From positions 1-64,000 of the forward strand of contig NZ_VNHX01000003.1 in NCBI RefSeq assembly GCF_008124885.1: 64,000 nucleotides of DNA. Reading direction: 5' to 3'. The notes under the pieces are model-generated. The model did no database searches. It was not told the DNA's origin and was given only the letters and a program-made list of their open reading frames with translations. The DNA is from Sphingobacterium allocomposti. Lineage in GTDB: Bacteria; Bacteroidota; Bacteroidia; Sphingobacteriales; Sphingobacteriaceae. The position numbers and the translations under genes are program-made. Of the stretch, positions 26,006-35,325 are shown piece after piece; position 1 is the first letter of the stretch, and the number at the start of each line of letters is the position of its first letter.

Positions 26006-26076
26006 GAAACACAGTGTACGGATGAGTTCGCGCCCCCACAAGCCGCAAACTCATCCGTGGCCCCTCGGCGATAGGA

Positions 26077-27951
26077 CTATTTCCCCATTCTGGTTAAAAT
26101 GGCCTCCATCTCCGCCATGACTTTGTTGATCTTGGCGATAGTGAGGTCAAACGGCTCAGACGTATTCATGTCTACTCCCGCATCCACCAACAGTTCGACC
26201 GGATATTTTGTGCTTCCTGCAGAGAGAAAATCCAAGTACCTCCGGCGATCCTCATCCGTCCCCCGAAGCACCTTTTCTGATAGTGCCGTCGAAGCGGTAA
26301 AAGAGGTAGCGTATTGGTAGACATAAAAGTTGTAATAAAAATGCGGAATATACGACCATTCCGATTTAATGTAGTCGTCGACTATACAGACATTTTTATC
26401 ATGTCCGTAGTATCGTCTGGTCAGTTCAAGATACATCTGGTCAAAATCTTCGCCGGTCAGCGCTTCTCCCTTGGCAACCCTATCGTGGATCATCGATTCG
26501 AATTCAGCAAACTGGGTTTGCCGGAATAACGTCCCTTTGGCCCCCTCAAGGTAGTTGCCCAGGATGGCTAACCGCGTCTTATCATCCTTGATCTGCTGCA
26601 GCATGTAGTCGTTCAGCAGCTCTTCGTTTAACGTCGACGCCACCTCTGCAACGAAGATAGAATAGTCTGCATTGGCAAAATGCTGCTTTTTGTTGGTCAG
26701 GTAACTGTGCATGGTATGTCCGAGCTCGTGCGTCAGCGTGGACATGTCATTGTACTTTCCATTGTAGTTCATCAGTATATACGGATGGACATCGTACGCC
26801 GATCCGTTAGAATAGGCGCCCGACCTTTTACCTTCGTTTGGATACATGTCGATCCATCTTTCGTTAAACGCTTTCTTTGAAACGTTGATGTAATCTGTAC
26901 CCAGAGGTTTCAAGGACTTCAGAATATTTTCGACCGCTTCTTCTACGGTATACGCCAGATCGACCTTTTCGACAAGCGGCGCGTACAGGTCGTAGTAATG
27001 CAACGTGTCTAGCCCCATCATGCGCTTCCGAAGGTTCAAATAGCGGTGGAATGTTTCGAGATTACCGTTTACGTTTTTGATGAGGTTATGGAAAACCGCT
27101 GTCGGGATATTGCCATCGTCGAGCGCCCGCTGTAACGTGCTTTCATATTTCCTGGCTTTTGTGGCAAACAAAGCGGCATTGATATTCCCATAAAGCTGGG
27201 CGCCAAATGTGCGTTGAAACTCGTTCAGCTTGCGGAAATACGTTTCGAAGACCTTACTTCGCACATTCCTGTCCTCGCTTGCCCTATACAACGCAAAATT
27301 AGCAGGGTTAAGCTTTATGCGCTCTCCGTTTAGGTCGATCTCTGCGTGCGGGAACTCCGCATTAGAAAACGTACTGAAGATATTCGCGGCATTGCCCGAC
27401 ATTAACGAGGAATAAGCCAATACCTTTTCAACCTCTTCGGAACCTCTATGTGCACGCTTGCGAAGCAGGTCCGTCAGATAGAATTTGTAAGTCGTCAGTT
27501 CTTTTTCCTGCGTAAAAAAGCGGTTGAGCTGCTCCTCCTGCAGCGTCAATAGCTCGGGTTCCATAAACGATGTTAAAGCTCCGTACTCCGCAAAAAGTTG
27601 TTGCATCTCCTGCTTCATACCGGCATATTTGGTGACCCGTGTATCCTGATCAGATTTCATCGACGCGTACGAGGACAGCCGTACCATATCCTTAATGAGC
27701 GTGCTGTTGAACGACAACGCCTCCAAAAGGGTGGCGGCCGACTGTGTCAGCTTGCCCTGATACCGGGTTACCTCTTGCATCTTCTGCTGAATTTTCTCTT
27801 TCTCTGCCCTCCAGGCCTCGTCAGTGGCATACAGGTCAGATAAGTTCCACTTGTATTTTTCGGGCAGTTCATCCCGTACTTTCATCTGGCTCACAGCAAC
27901 GGTCGTCGAAAACAACATCGTCGCGATCATCAATTGTGTTTTTTTGCGCAT
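26077..27951 (-). CDS. pepF: Secreted oligoendopeptidase F (M3 family)
   Basis: A 624-residue zinc metallopeptidase that cleaves short peptides. An N-terminal signal peptide (ATMLFSTTVAVSQ, to about residue 22) indicates periplasmic location. The M3 zinc motif is in LTHELGHTMHSYL (about residue 400), and the third ligand Glu lies in the following ADYSIFVAEVASTLNEELL. Length matches the PepF group (about 600). The ATG at 27951 is used because the frame start four codons upstream is a TTG. It converges on the CvpA-CAP gene across the heptamer tract. Confidence 0.95.
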   Translation of the reverse strand: MRKKTQLMIATMLFSTTVAVSQMKVRDELPEKYKWNLSDLYATDEAWRAEKEKIQQKMQEVTRYQGKLTQSAATLLEALSFNSTLIKDMVRLSSYASMKSDQDTRVTKYAGMKQEMQQLFAEYGALTSFMEPELLTLQEEQLNRFFTQEKELTTYKFYLTDLLRKRAHRGSEEVEKVLAYSSLMSGNAANIFSTFSNAEFPHAEIDLNGERIKLNPANFALYRASEDRNVRSKVFETYFRKLNEFQRTFGAQLYGNINAALFATKARKYESTLQRALDDGNIPTAVFHNLIKNVNGNLETFHRYLNLRKRMMGLDTLHYYDLYAPLVEKVDLAYTVEEAVENILKSLKPLGTDYINVSKKAFNERWIDMYPNEGKRSGAYSNGSAYDVHPYILMNYNGKYNDMSTLTHELGHTMHSYLTNKKQHFANADYSIFVAEVASTLNEELLNDYMLQQIKDDKTRLAILGNYLEGAKGTLFRQTQFAEFESMIHDRVAKGEALTGEDFDQMYLELTRRYYGHDKNVCIVDDYIKSEWSYIPHFYYNFYVYQYATSFTASTALSEKVLRGTDEDRRRYLDFLSAGSTKYPVELLVDAGVDMNTSEPFDLTIAKINKVMAEMEAILTRMGK

Positions 27952-28202
27952 ATTTTTAAACAAAAACTTTAAAAAAAGACAAGTAGGTTTATCATGAGTA
28001 GTTTACGATGGATTGAATTGCAATCGGTAACGATTTGGTAATGGTGCTTAATGCATTCATCCTCACTAACTTTCCTTGTAAATCTAAAGACAAATATACA
28101 TGAAGTTTTTTGGAGCTACACACAGACACATAAAAATAGTGTCAAGACCGCCCCGAATTTCCGTACTCGAAGTACAATCTTTATATTTCAGGAAAAAACT
28201 CT

Positions 28203-29396
28203 ATGAAAGTATGCGGTCTCGACGTACACAAAGATACGATCTTTTGTGCCGTCCGCAATGGGAAGAAATGCGAAGAGGTTAAGGATTATTCCACACTTAC
28301 CTGTTCGATCCGGCAAATGGGGGAACATCTGCAAGAGCAGGGAGTCCTTCGGGTGGCCATGGAGAGTACGGGCGTGTATTGGATTCCTGTATGGAACATC
28401 CTTGAAGACATGGGGTTCGAACTTCTGCTGGTCAATCCCTTTCTGATCAAGCAGATGCCGGGTCGTAAGAGCGATGTCAAGGATGCCCAATGGATAGCTC
28501 TTTTACTGCAAAAAGGAATGCTCAGGGGCAGTCTGGTGCCGAAAGCGGACATCAGGGAGTTACGTGTCTACGCACGCAAGTACCGTAAACTTCAGGGTCG
28601 CATGACTTCCGTTGTCCAGGAAATGGACAGGCTTCTTGTTATGTGCAATATCCGTTTGGGCAGTTATGTCAGTGATCTTAACGGAAAGAGTTTCCGGCGT
28701 GTCGTGCAAGCCATAGCTGATGGGCGTGATAGTCCGGAGGAACTCCTCTGCCATGTGCACCCACGTATCCGTAACCGGCATGCCGACACGATACGGAATG
28801 CGCTTGAAGGTCACATCTGCCCGCATCACAGATTCGCTCTCTCGCTGCTGGATGAAGAATACAGCTTGCTTGAATCGCAGGAAGAACGATGCCTGGCCAT
28901 GATGGAACAGCTCTGTGCCGATCGCTATGCGGAGCAACTGGAGCTGCTCAAGAGTCACCCGGGCATAAACGACATTGCAGCAATGTCATTCATCGCAGAA
29001 TCCGGCGGGGAGATGTCTGCCTTTGAGAACAGCGGGAAATTTTCCGGATGGACGGGGCTGCGCCCACGAAATGATGAAAGTGCCGGAAAATACAAGAGTA
29101 CCGCTACAACCAAGGGCAACAAGTTCCTCAGAACTATACTTGTACAGATAGCATGGGCCGCCATCAGAACAAAAGGCAGCCATTATCAGGGAAAATATGC
29201 CCGGTTAGCGATGAGGAAATCCAAAAAGAAAGCACTGATTGCAATAGCCAGGAAGATCGGAACGGTTCTCTGGAACATGCTCGACAAAAAGCAGGAATAT
29301 GACGCCGGCCTGATGCCTGTATACGACCCGGATAAAATAGCCGCTAAAATTGCTTACCATGACAGAGAACTGCTGAGGCTACAGAACTTGATATGA
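28203..29396 (+). CDS. IS110-family transposase
   Basis: A 397-residue DEDD transposase. The RuvC-like N-terminal domain shows GLDVHKD (residues 5-11), AMESTGVYW (about 52-60) and GRKSDVKDAQW (about 88-98), which hold the acidic residues. The C-terminal Transposase_20 domain has HPGINDIAAMSF and SGWTGLRPRNDESAGK, with the catalytic Ser region. The length is normal and the gene looks intact. IS110 elements carry a guide (bridge/seeker) RNA in a flanking non-coding segment. The gap 27952-28202 before it must hold both the PepF promoter and the element's left end, which cannot be placed. Confidence 0.95.
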   Translation: MKVCGLDVHKDTIFCAVRNGKKCEEVKDYSTLTCSIRQMGEHLQEQGVLRVAMESTGVYWIPVWNILEDMGFELLLVNPFLIKQMPGRKSDVKDAQWIALLLQKGMLRGSLVPKADIRELRVYARKYRKLQGRMTSVVQEMDRLLVMCNIRLGSYVSDLNGKSFRRVVQAIADGRDSPEELLCHVHPRIRNRHADTIRNALEGHICPHHRFALSLLDEEYSLLESQEERCLAMMEQLCADRYAEQLELLKSHPGINDIAAMSFIAESGGEMSAFENSGKFSGWTGLRPRNDESAGKYKSTATTKGNKFLRTILVQIAWAAIRTKGSHYQGKYARLAMRKSKKKALIAIARKIGTVLWNMLDKKQEYDAGLMPVYDPDKIAAKIAYHDRELLRLQNLI

Positions 29397-29404
29397 CCCG
29401 ACAT

Positions 29405-29575
29405 AACGAAAAGTCCGTTTAACTTTGTGGTGGTTCAGAACCCCGCTAACAAATTGGACAAAGCTACGCCCTGAAAAGGGCTTAAGAACACAGACATGGG
29501 AATACCAAAAACCCGCAGGAGAAAATCGCACCAACCATGCGGATAGGTTGTTTTGATTTATTATTTATAGGAGAA
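29405..29575 (+). ncRNA. Candidate bridge/seeker RNA of the IS110 element
   Basis: Between the transposase stop and the next terminator are about 170 bases without a gene but with small stems. GCCCT-GAAA-AGGGC (29468-29481) closes a GNRA-like tetraloop, and CAACC/GGTTG brackets ATGCGGATA (about 29530-29550). IS1111-type members encode their guide RNA on this side; IS110-type members encode it upstream of the gene. The boundaries and the side are inferred. Confidence 0.35.
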
Positions 29576-29580
29576 AGATA

Positions 29581-29621
29581 AAAAAATGGGCAGATAATTT
29601 TAGTTTATCTGCCCATTTTTT
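29581..29621. terminator. Strong bidirectional terminator
   Basis: A perfect 17-base stem (AAAAAATGGGCAGATAA with its complement) and a 7-base loop TTTTAGT. The A-run and T-run make it active in both directions. It separates the IS110 element from the kelch gene on the other strand. Confidence 0.92.
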
Positions 29622-29646
29622 ACGTGGATAAATTTGAAAAGCACCA

Positions 29647-30465
29647 TCAATTTTTATCGTCTAAGGATATTACCTCAATATCATTTAATTCAGGTGACCC
29701 GCCACGATGTGCACATCCAGCTGCTACATAGTATGTGTTATTTATTCGTACAACCTGCGTTCCGTGCCTACCTTTTGTTAAACGGTTTAATAGTTTCCAC
29801 CCCTTTTCGGGATCGAAGTATTCTACTTCATTATGTGCTTTAATCTGTTTACTGCTCTCACCTCCAACCACAATAAAGCCATTCCCATAATTGATTGTTG
29901 CATTACCTGCACGCTGTGTAGGTAAGTCAAATTCTTTTGGTAAGGTCGTCCATTTCCCAGAATTAAAATCAAAAACATCGACTTCGCCATATGTAAGCTC
30001 GAAGCCTTTATTCTCTTTTATAAGCGATTTTCTCCCAGCCGTAGCGTAAAATTTATTATTCACAACAACTGCTTGAAAATGGTCACGAACTCTCGGCATA
30101 TCGGGCAATACTGTCCATTTTCCTGTTTCAGGGTCATACTCATCAAAGTTATTTGAGTTATCACCCCAATGACCATCTTTGGCACCTCCGGCTAAATAAA
30201 ATTTGCCATTATGAACTACTACTCCTGCCGCACCACGTCTTCTGCTTTCCGGTATTTCCGCCCCCTCCGTCCAAGTATCGTTTGCAGGATCATAGATATA
30301 AATGTTTGGAACTGGAATTTCATGGGGAAATTCTCCTGTAAATGCTCCTATCACGTATATCTTGTCCTGATAAGTCACCGCTTGAAAATGGTGTAATTCA
30401 ATTGGAGTTGAACTTTTCTTTTCCCTGCTACCAGTAGTTGGGTCATAAACATTTACAGGTTTGAA
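29647..30465 (-). pseudogene. Kelch-repeat protein, 5'-truncated
   Basis: The frame encodes kelch beta-propeller repeats such as VTYQDKIYVIGAFTGE, RGAAGVVVHNGKFYLAGGA, HFQAVVVNNKFYATAGR and NGFIVVGGES. It is open back to NVYDPTTG (near 30450), where TAG at 30468-30466 interrupts it, and there is no start codon or signal peptide. An ATG at 30378 would give 243 residues but lies inside the first repeat. The N-terminal part has been lost, probably when the neighbouring block was acquired. The function of the intact protein is unknown. Confidence 0.75.
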
Positions 30466-30519
30466 CTATATTCAGAATCTTTTTCATAAGGATTACATGA
30501 TTTGGTGATTATAACAGAA

Positions 30520-30548
30520 ATCGTCTACTCAATTCTTGAGCAGACGAT
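30520..30548 (-). terminator. Terminator of the copper cluster
   Basis: A 13-base stem with one mismatch (30520-30532 with 30536-30548) and a 3-base loop is followed on the minus strand by TTTCTGTT. It lies 18 bases past the stop of the TRASH-type lipoprotein, the last gene of the minus-strand metal cluster. Confidence 0.75.
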
Positions 30549-30566
30549 ACAACCAATAACCTTGTG

Positions 30567-31001
30567 TTATTTCACTCCATTTTTAAATGCCGTATAATTC
30601 TGTTCATTTTCAAAATAGGCTACCTCACCGCCGTCAGCAATCAGAACGATATAAGCTGTCGCTTTGTCTACTTTCTTCATCGTTTGAGGGTCTAGGGCAT
30701 AGCGGACACTCTCATCCTGTGGAATACGCTTCTTGCACATTTCACAACATCCATAATAGGTTTTCCCATCAAAAGGAACTTCCAATTGTTGCTTGCCCAT
30801 GTAGGCATCATTTACCATACAGACAAGGTTGCTTGGTACATGGTCGCCTTTTTTAGGTTCGTTACTTTTTACGTTGCTTGCAGGTGTAGCTGTAGTAACT
30901 TCATTAGTTGAAGTTCCTTCATTACTTTTGTTCTGGCTACATCCGATGAGAAGTACCGTGGCAAATGCCACGATACTTAAGAATTTGAACTGTACTTTCA
31001 T
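30567..31001 (-). CDS. TRASH/YHS-like metal-binding lipoprotein
   Basis: A 144-residue lipoprotein with lipobox LLIGC (Cys 21). A Cys-rich domain near residues 60-100 contains LVCMVND and YYGCCEMCKKRI, a treble-clef TRASH/YHS-type heavy-metal site. It probably binds copper or silver in the periplasm or at the outer membrane. It is the last gene of the cluster, six bases after the CusB-like gene. A chaperone or sensor role is inferred from context only. Confidence 0.8.
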   Translation of the reverse strand: MKVQFKFLSIVAFATVLLIGCSQNKSNEGTSTNEVTTATPASNVKSNEPKKGDHVPSNLVCMVNDAYMGKQQLEVPFDGKTYYGCCEMCKKRIPQDESVRYALDPQTMKKVDKATAYIVLIADGGEVAYFENEQNYTAFKNGVK

Positions 31002-31006
31002 TTTGT

Positions 31007-32146
31007 TTATTTTTTATTAGGATTATTTGGTTTGTTCGGAACTTCAGTAGCTTCCTGAATTTCTTCCGATCCCATTTTTAATATTTTGTCTCCCTGATTA
31101 AGTTCTCCAAAAACTTCTACCTGTTCCGGCATTACACGTCCCTTGCTCACCGGAACATTTTTGGTCTTTCCATTCTCTACACGTATCACATACACGCCCA
31201 TTCCGCTTTCAACAACTGCGGTTTTGGGAACAAAAAATGTAGGTTCCGTATTTTGTAAAGGAATGGTCGTCTCAGCAACCATATACGGTTTCAGGATATT
31301 ATTCTTATTGATAAAATCGGCTTCGATCTTTTCAGAACGGAGTTTCAAGTCAAGGCTTCCCGATTTTCTGCTGACCAGAGCAATATGCTTTTGCTGGGGC
31401 TGTGATCTCACGTGGAAACGGATCGTGTCACCTAATTTAAGGTAAGGCGTATTGGCTTCCGGAACGGAAAGATTTAGACGTAGTTTCTGATTGTTCTCCA
31501 CCACCAACAAAGGCTCTTTGTTCATTGGTCCCACATAGGCACCCAGATCCACGTTTCTATCCGTGATTGTTCCGCTGAACGGAGCTTTGATCACCAGGTA
31601 ATTATTGATATCCTTGATCTCATTATAGGCAGACCTTGCGGCATTCAACTGAGCCTCATCGGAAAGTTTACGGGCCTTGATCTGGTCAAGCGCATCTTTT
31701 GCAATAGCTCCCTGTGTTTCGTTGGCTTTCATTGTCCTGTCGTAAGTAGCTTTGGTCGAGAAATAGATGGCTTCCTGAGCTTCCAATTTCGCCTTAGCAC
31801 TTGCTACCTGCGACTGGATTTCAGGTGCTTCCAATACTGCCAGAATCTGACCTGCCGATACTTTATCACCGATATCTACACGGATACTTTTTACATAACT
31901 GTTAACTTTTGCAAACAGGGCTGTCTGTTGGTCAGGCTTTAGCTCACCAGCTAATTTCAGCATTACCTTCGGGTTGGACTTAGATATTTCGACAGTTTCC
32001 CAAGGGTTCATCATCATTCCCATTCCCATCCCCATACCAGGCATGCCGCCTTTTTTGGGTTCTTCCTTTGCTGCTTCTTTTGTTTCATTATTGCAGGCGG
32101 TCAGCAGCATTATAAATGAAGCTGCCAATATTGTTATATATTTCAT
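31007..32146 (-). CDS. RND efflux periplasmic adaptor, CusB-like
   Basis: A 379-residue membrane-fusion lipoprotein (lipobox ending TAC, residue 18). GMPGMGMGMGMMMNPW (residues 34-49) is a Met-rich metal-binding segment like that of CusB. DIGDKVSAGQILAVLEAPEI is the lipoyl half-motif, followed by a coiled-coil hairpin and a beta-barrel domain. It should link the RND pump and TolC-like channel and pass Cu(I)/Ag(I) to the pump. The stop is four bases from the pump gene start region, so the three genes are one operon. Confidence 0.92.
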   Translation of the reverse strand: MKYITILAASFIMLLTACNNETKEAAKEEPKKGGMPGMGMGMGMMMNPWETVEISKSNPKVMLKLAGELKPDQQTALFAKVNSYVKSIRVDIGDKVSAGQILAVLEAPEIQSQVASAKAKLEAQEAIYFSTKATYDRTMKANETQGAIAKDALDQIKARKLSDEAQLNAARSAYNEIKDINNYLVIKAPFSGTITDRNVDLGAYVGPMNKEPLLVVENNQKLRLNLSVPEANTPYLKLGDTIRFHVRSQPQQKHIALVSRKSGSLDLKLRSEKIEADFINKNNILKPYMVAETTIPLQNTEPTFFVPKTAVVESGMGVYVIRVENGKTKNVPVSKGRVMPEQVEVFGELNQGDKILKMGSEEIQEATEVPNKPNNPNKK

Positions 32147-32150
32147 TTCT

Positions 32151-35100
32151 TTATTTTTTTAGGTTTACAAAGTGAATACTTTCCTCATCTTCTGGATGCA
32201 GCGAGTTGGATACAATGGATGCTTTTTTCTGAACCCAACCGAATACAAGCGGGAGAACGATCAATACCGAGAAAGTAGAGAAAATCAACCCACCGATTAC
32301 GGCACGTCCCAATGGAGATACCTGATCACCGCCCTCTCCAAATCCGATAGCCATCGGTAACATACCGGCAACCATGGCCAACGTGGTCATGACAATAGGA
32401 CGGATACGTAATTTGGCTGCTTCTATTGCGGCTCCAAGTGCATCATTTGAAGATTTACGTATCGTTTCGGCATTTGAAATCAATAACACCGCATTTGCAA
32501 TCGATACCCCGACCGACATAATCATTCCCATATAGGATTGAAGGTTCAGTGTAGAACCTGTCAGGTTCAGGGCAACCAACGCACCCACAATTACAAAAGG
32601 AACAGTTGATAGAATTACCCACGAAACCCTGAAGGATTGGAATGTGGCAGAAAGCATCAGAAATATGACTACGACAGCGATCAATAGTCCTGAAGCTAAG
32701 CTTCCTAATGTCTCGTCCAGAACAGGAGCAAGTCCTGCAACCTCAATATTGATACCCTTTGGCAATTCACCAAGAGAAGCTATTGCTGCTTTTACATCTT
32801 TGGACGCCTGTTCAAGGTCTTTTTTATGCAGGTTGGCTGTTACCGTTGTATAGCCCATTGTTCCAAGGTTATAACTTTCTCCCATTTCCTTTGTAGGCAG
32901 CACCGTAGCAACATCGCTTAATACAGGCCTGTCCTGGTTTTTGGTCAGGGGAAGATTTTCCAGTTCCTCTTTGCTGTTCAGTATATTCTGAGGGGTCTGA
33001 ACCTGTACATCGTATGCAATACCCATCATACCTCCAACCCAAAAGTTTTTATTGGTATAACGTGTCGAAGCTGTTGCGGCAACCAGTGATTTAGCGATAT
33101 CCTGTGGGTCCAGTCCCAACTGGGCAGCCCTTGTACGGTCAATATTGATCTGCATCGCCGGATAGTTCATGGATTGTGGGATCTGTTGATCACGCATATA
33201 GTCAAGCTCCTTCAGTTTTGCAAGAAGCTTATTTGCCGTCATCATGTTCATTTTCTTCATCATCCCCGACACACGGATCTCAACAGGGTTATTAGCTCCC
33301 TGGCTCAAGATTTTTTCTGTTAGTTCAATCGGTTCAAATGAGAGTTGCAGATCGGGCATTTTTTCCTTGTAATATTGACGGAGTTCATCTTTCAGCTCAT
33401 CTGAATTACCGTTAAATTCTTTAAGGGCTACCTGCATCAGGGCTTCATGCGGTCCCGCATTGTATAGATAGATCGGGCTCACGGCAAATGTTGAAGGATG
33501 CTGTCCGATAAAAACCGATGATATGGCAACATTATCCTTACCTACCTTGGCTTTTAGAAGCTCAAGAAAATTTTTCACCTTTTTCTCGGTTACTTCTATG
33601 CGGGTTCCGTCGGCAGCTTTAAGCCTTACCTGAAATTGTTTGGAATTGGAAGCAGGAAGTACGTCTTTTCCGGTAATCAGATAAAGGCCGGCTCCGGCAA
33701 GGATAACGGCAATCAGGCTAATTCCCACGATAGGTTTCCTGAATTTCATCAGACCCGAAAGGAAGTTTGAAAATTTCTCCCTGAACTTTGTAAACCTGTC
33801 TTCTTTATGTGCAGGGTTTTCGCAGTTTACAACATTGTGTTTCATCATCCAGTTTGCCATCACAGGAACGAAAGTCTGTGATAAAAGGAAGGAGATAATC
33901 ATCGAAAAACCAATGGCCATTGCCAATGGCATAAACAGCGATCCCGGAATACCTGTCATCATAAATGCCGGTGCGAATACGGCAAGGATACATAGCATGA
34001 TGAGCAGTTTTGGAAATGCAATTTCCTTACACGCATCCCATATCGCCTGTGCTTTTGTCTTGCCCATAGCAAAGTGCTGGTGGATATTTTCGATGGTCAC
34101 TGTACTCTCGTCCACCAATATACCGATTGCCAGTGCAAGACCTGAAAGCGACATGATATTGATGGTCTGTCCGAAGAGCTTAAGGAAAAGCACAGCAGAG
34201 ATAATAGAGATCGGAATGGTCATGATCACAATCAGTGCCGCCCTGCGGTCATTCAGGAACAGCAGTACCATCAATCCGGTCAGCAAAGCTCCCAGTACGC
34301 CCTCTACAACAAGGCTTTTCAAGGCGTTGGAAATATACACCGATTGATCGAATTCATAGGATATCTTCACGTCATCTGGCATATTACGCTGAATGTCCGG
34401 CAGCTGTTTCTTTAGCGTATTGACAACATCGAGTGTAGAGGCATTACCGGCCTTGGCAATGTTGATATATACGGAACGTTTTCCGTCAATAAGGGCATAG
34501 CCTGTGGCAATATCCGCACCGTCCTTAACGGTTGCTACGTCACGGATATACACATTGTCCACTGTGCCCTTGAAAATCGGCACATCGCCCAGTTCTTCTA
34601 TATTCTTCACCGTATTATTGGTCGGTGTCAGATAATTTTTATCCCCGATATAGATATTTCCGGAAGGGGATGTAATGTTGTTTCTGCTGATGGCTTCAAC
34701 AACCTGTTCCGGAGATAAATTATGTGAACGTAACTTGTAGGGATCGACATTGATCTCAATGGTACGCGGGCTACCTCCGAAAGGTGGGGCTGTTGTCAAG
34801 CCGGGTATCTTAATCAGGAACGGACGGGCGTTAAAGTTTGCAATATCCTGTAACTGGTTATTTGTCTTTGTATTGCTACGGAACACCAATTGCCCAACCG
34901 GTTGTGATGAGGCATCAAAACGGATAATGAACGGTGGCGGAGCACCCGGTGGCAGGAATACCTGCGAACGGTTGGACAGGGCATTGATACTGGCTATGGC
35001 TTCACCCATTTCGGTACCTTCATAGAAAGTAATCTTCATTAAGGTAAGTCCCTGCGTATTTTTACTTTCGATGGATTTGATACCGTTGGCAAACAGCATC

Positions 35101-35309
35101 ATGTTCACATACATTTTCGTAAAATACCCTTCCATCTGTTGCGGCGTGTATCCGTTAAAGGAATGGGCTATATAAACTACCGGCAGGTTCATCTCCGGCA
35201 AGATGTCCACTTTCACATCTCTGGTCGCTTTGATCCCAAAGAACAGTAAGCCAAGTACAATGACTAATATGGAAAGTGGCTTTTTTAAAGCAAAACTTAT
35301 CAAATTCAT
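32151..35309 (-). CDS. RND efflux pump, inner-membrane subunit
   Basis: A 1,052-residue RND permease with the usual 12 helices and two large periplasmic loops. LALAIGILVDESTVTIENI (about residue 395) is helix IV with its acidic residues, and GMIMSVGVSIANAVLLI its repeat partner. It pumps substrate from periplasm to outside using the proton gradient. The acidic motif is VDEST rather than the DD of drug pumps. Substrate assignment to Cu/Ag rests on the Met-rich adaptor and copper neighbours, so it remains inferred. Confidence 0.92.
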   Translation of the reverse strand: MNLISFALKKPLSILVIVLGLLFFGIKATRDVKVDILPEMNLPVVYIAHSFNGYTPQQMEGYFTKMYVNMMLFANGIKSIESKNTQGLTLMKITFYEGTEMGEAIASINALSNRSQVFLPPGAPPPFIIRFDASSQPVGQLVFRSNTKTNNQLQDIANFNARPFLIKIPGLTTAPPFGGSPRTIEINVDPYKLRSHNLSPEQVVEAISRNNITSPSGNIYIGDKNYLTPTNNTVKNIEELGDVPIFKGTVDNVYIRDVATVKDGADIATGYALIDGKRSVYINIAKAGNASTLDVVNTLKKQLPDIQRNMPDDVKISYEFDQSVYISNALKSLVVEGVLGALLTGLMVLLFLNDRRAALIVIMTIPISIISAVLFLKLFGQTINIMSLSGLALAIGILVDESTVTIENIHQHFAMGKTKAQAIWDACKEIAFPKLLIMLCILAVFAPAFMMTGIPGSLFMPLAMAIGFSMIISFLLSQTFVPVMANWMMKHNVVNCENPAHKEDRFTKFREKFSNFLSGLMKFRKPIVGISLIAVILAGAGLYLITGKDVLPASNSKQFQVRLKAADGTRIEVTEKKVKNFLELLKAKVGKDNVAISSVFIGQHPSTFAVSPIYLYNAGPHEALMQVALKEFNGNSDELKDELRQYYKEKMPDLQLSFEPIELTEKILSQGANNPVEIRVSGMMKKMNMMTANKLLAKLKELDYMRDQQIPQSMNYPAMQINIDRTRAAQLGLDPQDIAKSLVAATASTRYTNKNFWVGGMMGIAYDVQVQTPQNILNSKEELENLPLTKNQDRPVLSDVATVLPTKEMGESYNLGTMGYTTVTANLHKKDLEQASKDVKAAIASLGELPKGINIEVAGLAPVLDETLGSLASGLLIAVVVIFLMLSATFQSFRVSWVILSTVPFVIVGALVALNLTGSTLNLQSYMGMIMSVGVSIANAVLLISNAETIRKSSNDALGAAIEAAKLRIRPIVMTTLAMVAGMLPMAIGFGEGGDQVSPLGRAVIGGLIFSTFSVLIVLPLVFGWVQKKASIVSNSLHPEDEESIHFVNLKK

Positions 35310-35325
35310 TGATTCAATTATTTAG

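Noticed and set aside
25812..26054. Frames rich in WQMAYGRW and MADG
   Set aside because: They come from the heptamer tract and have no homologous protein pattern.
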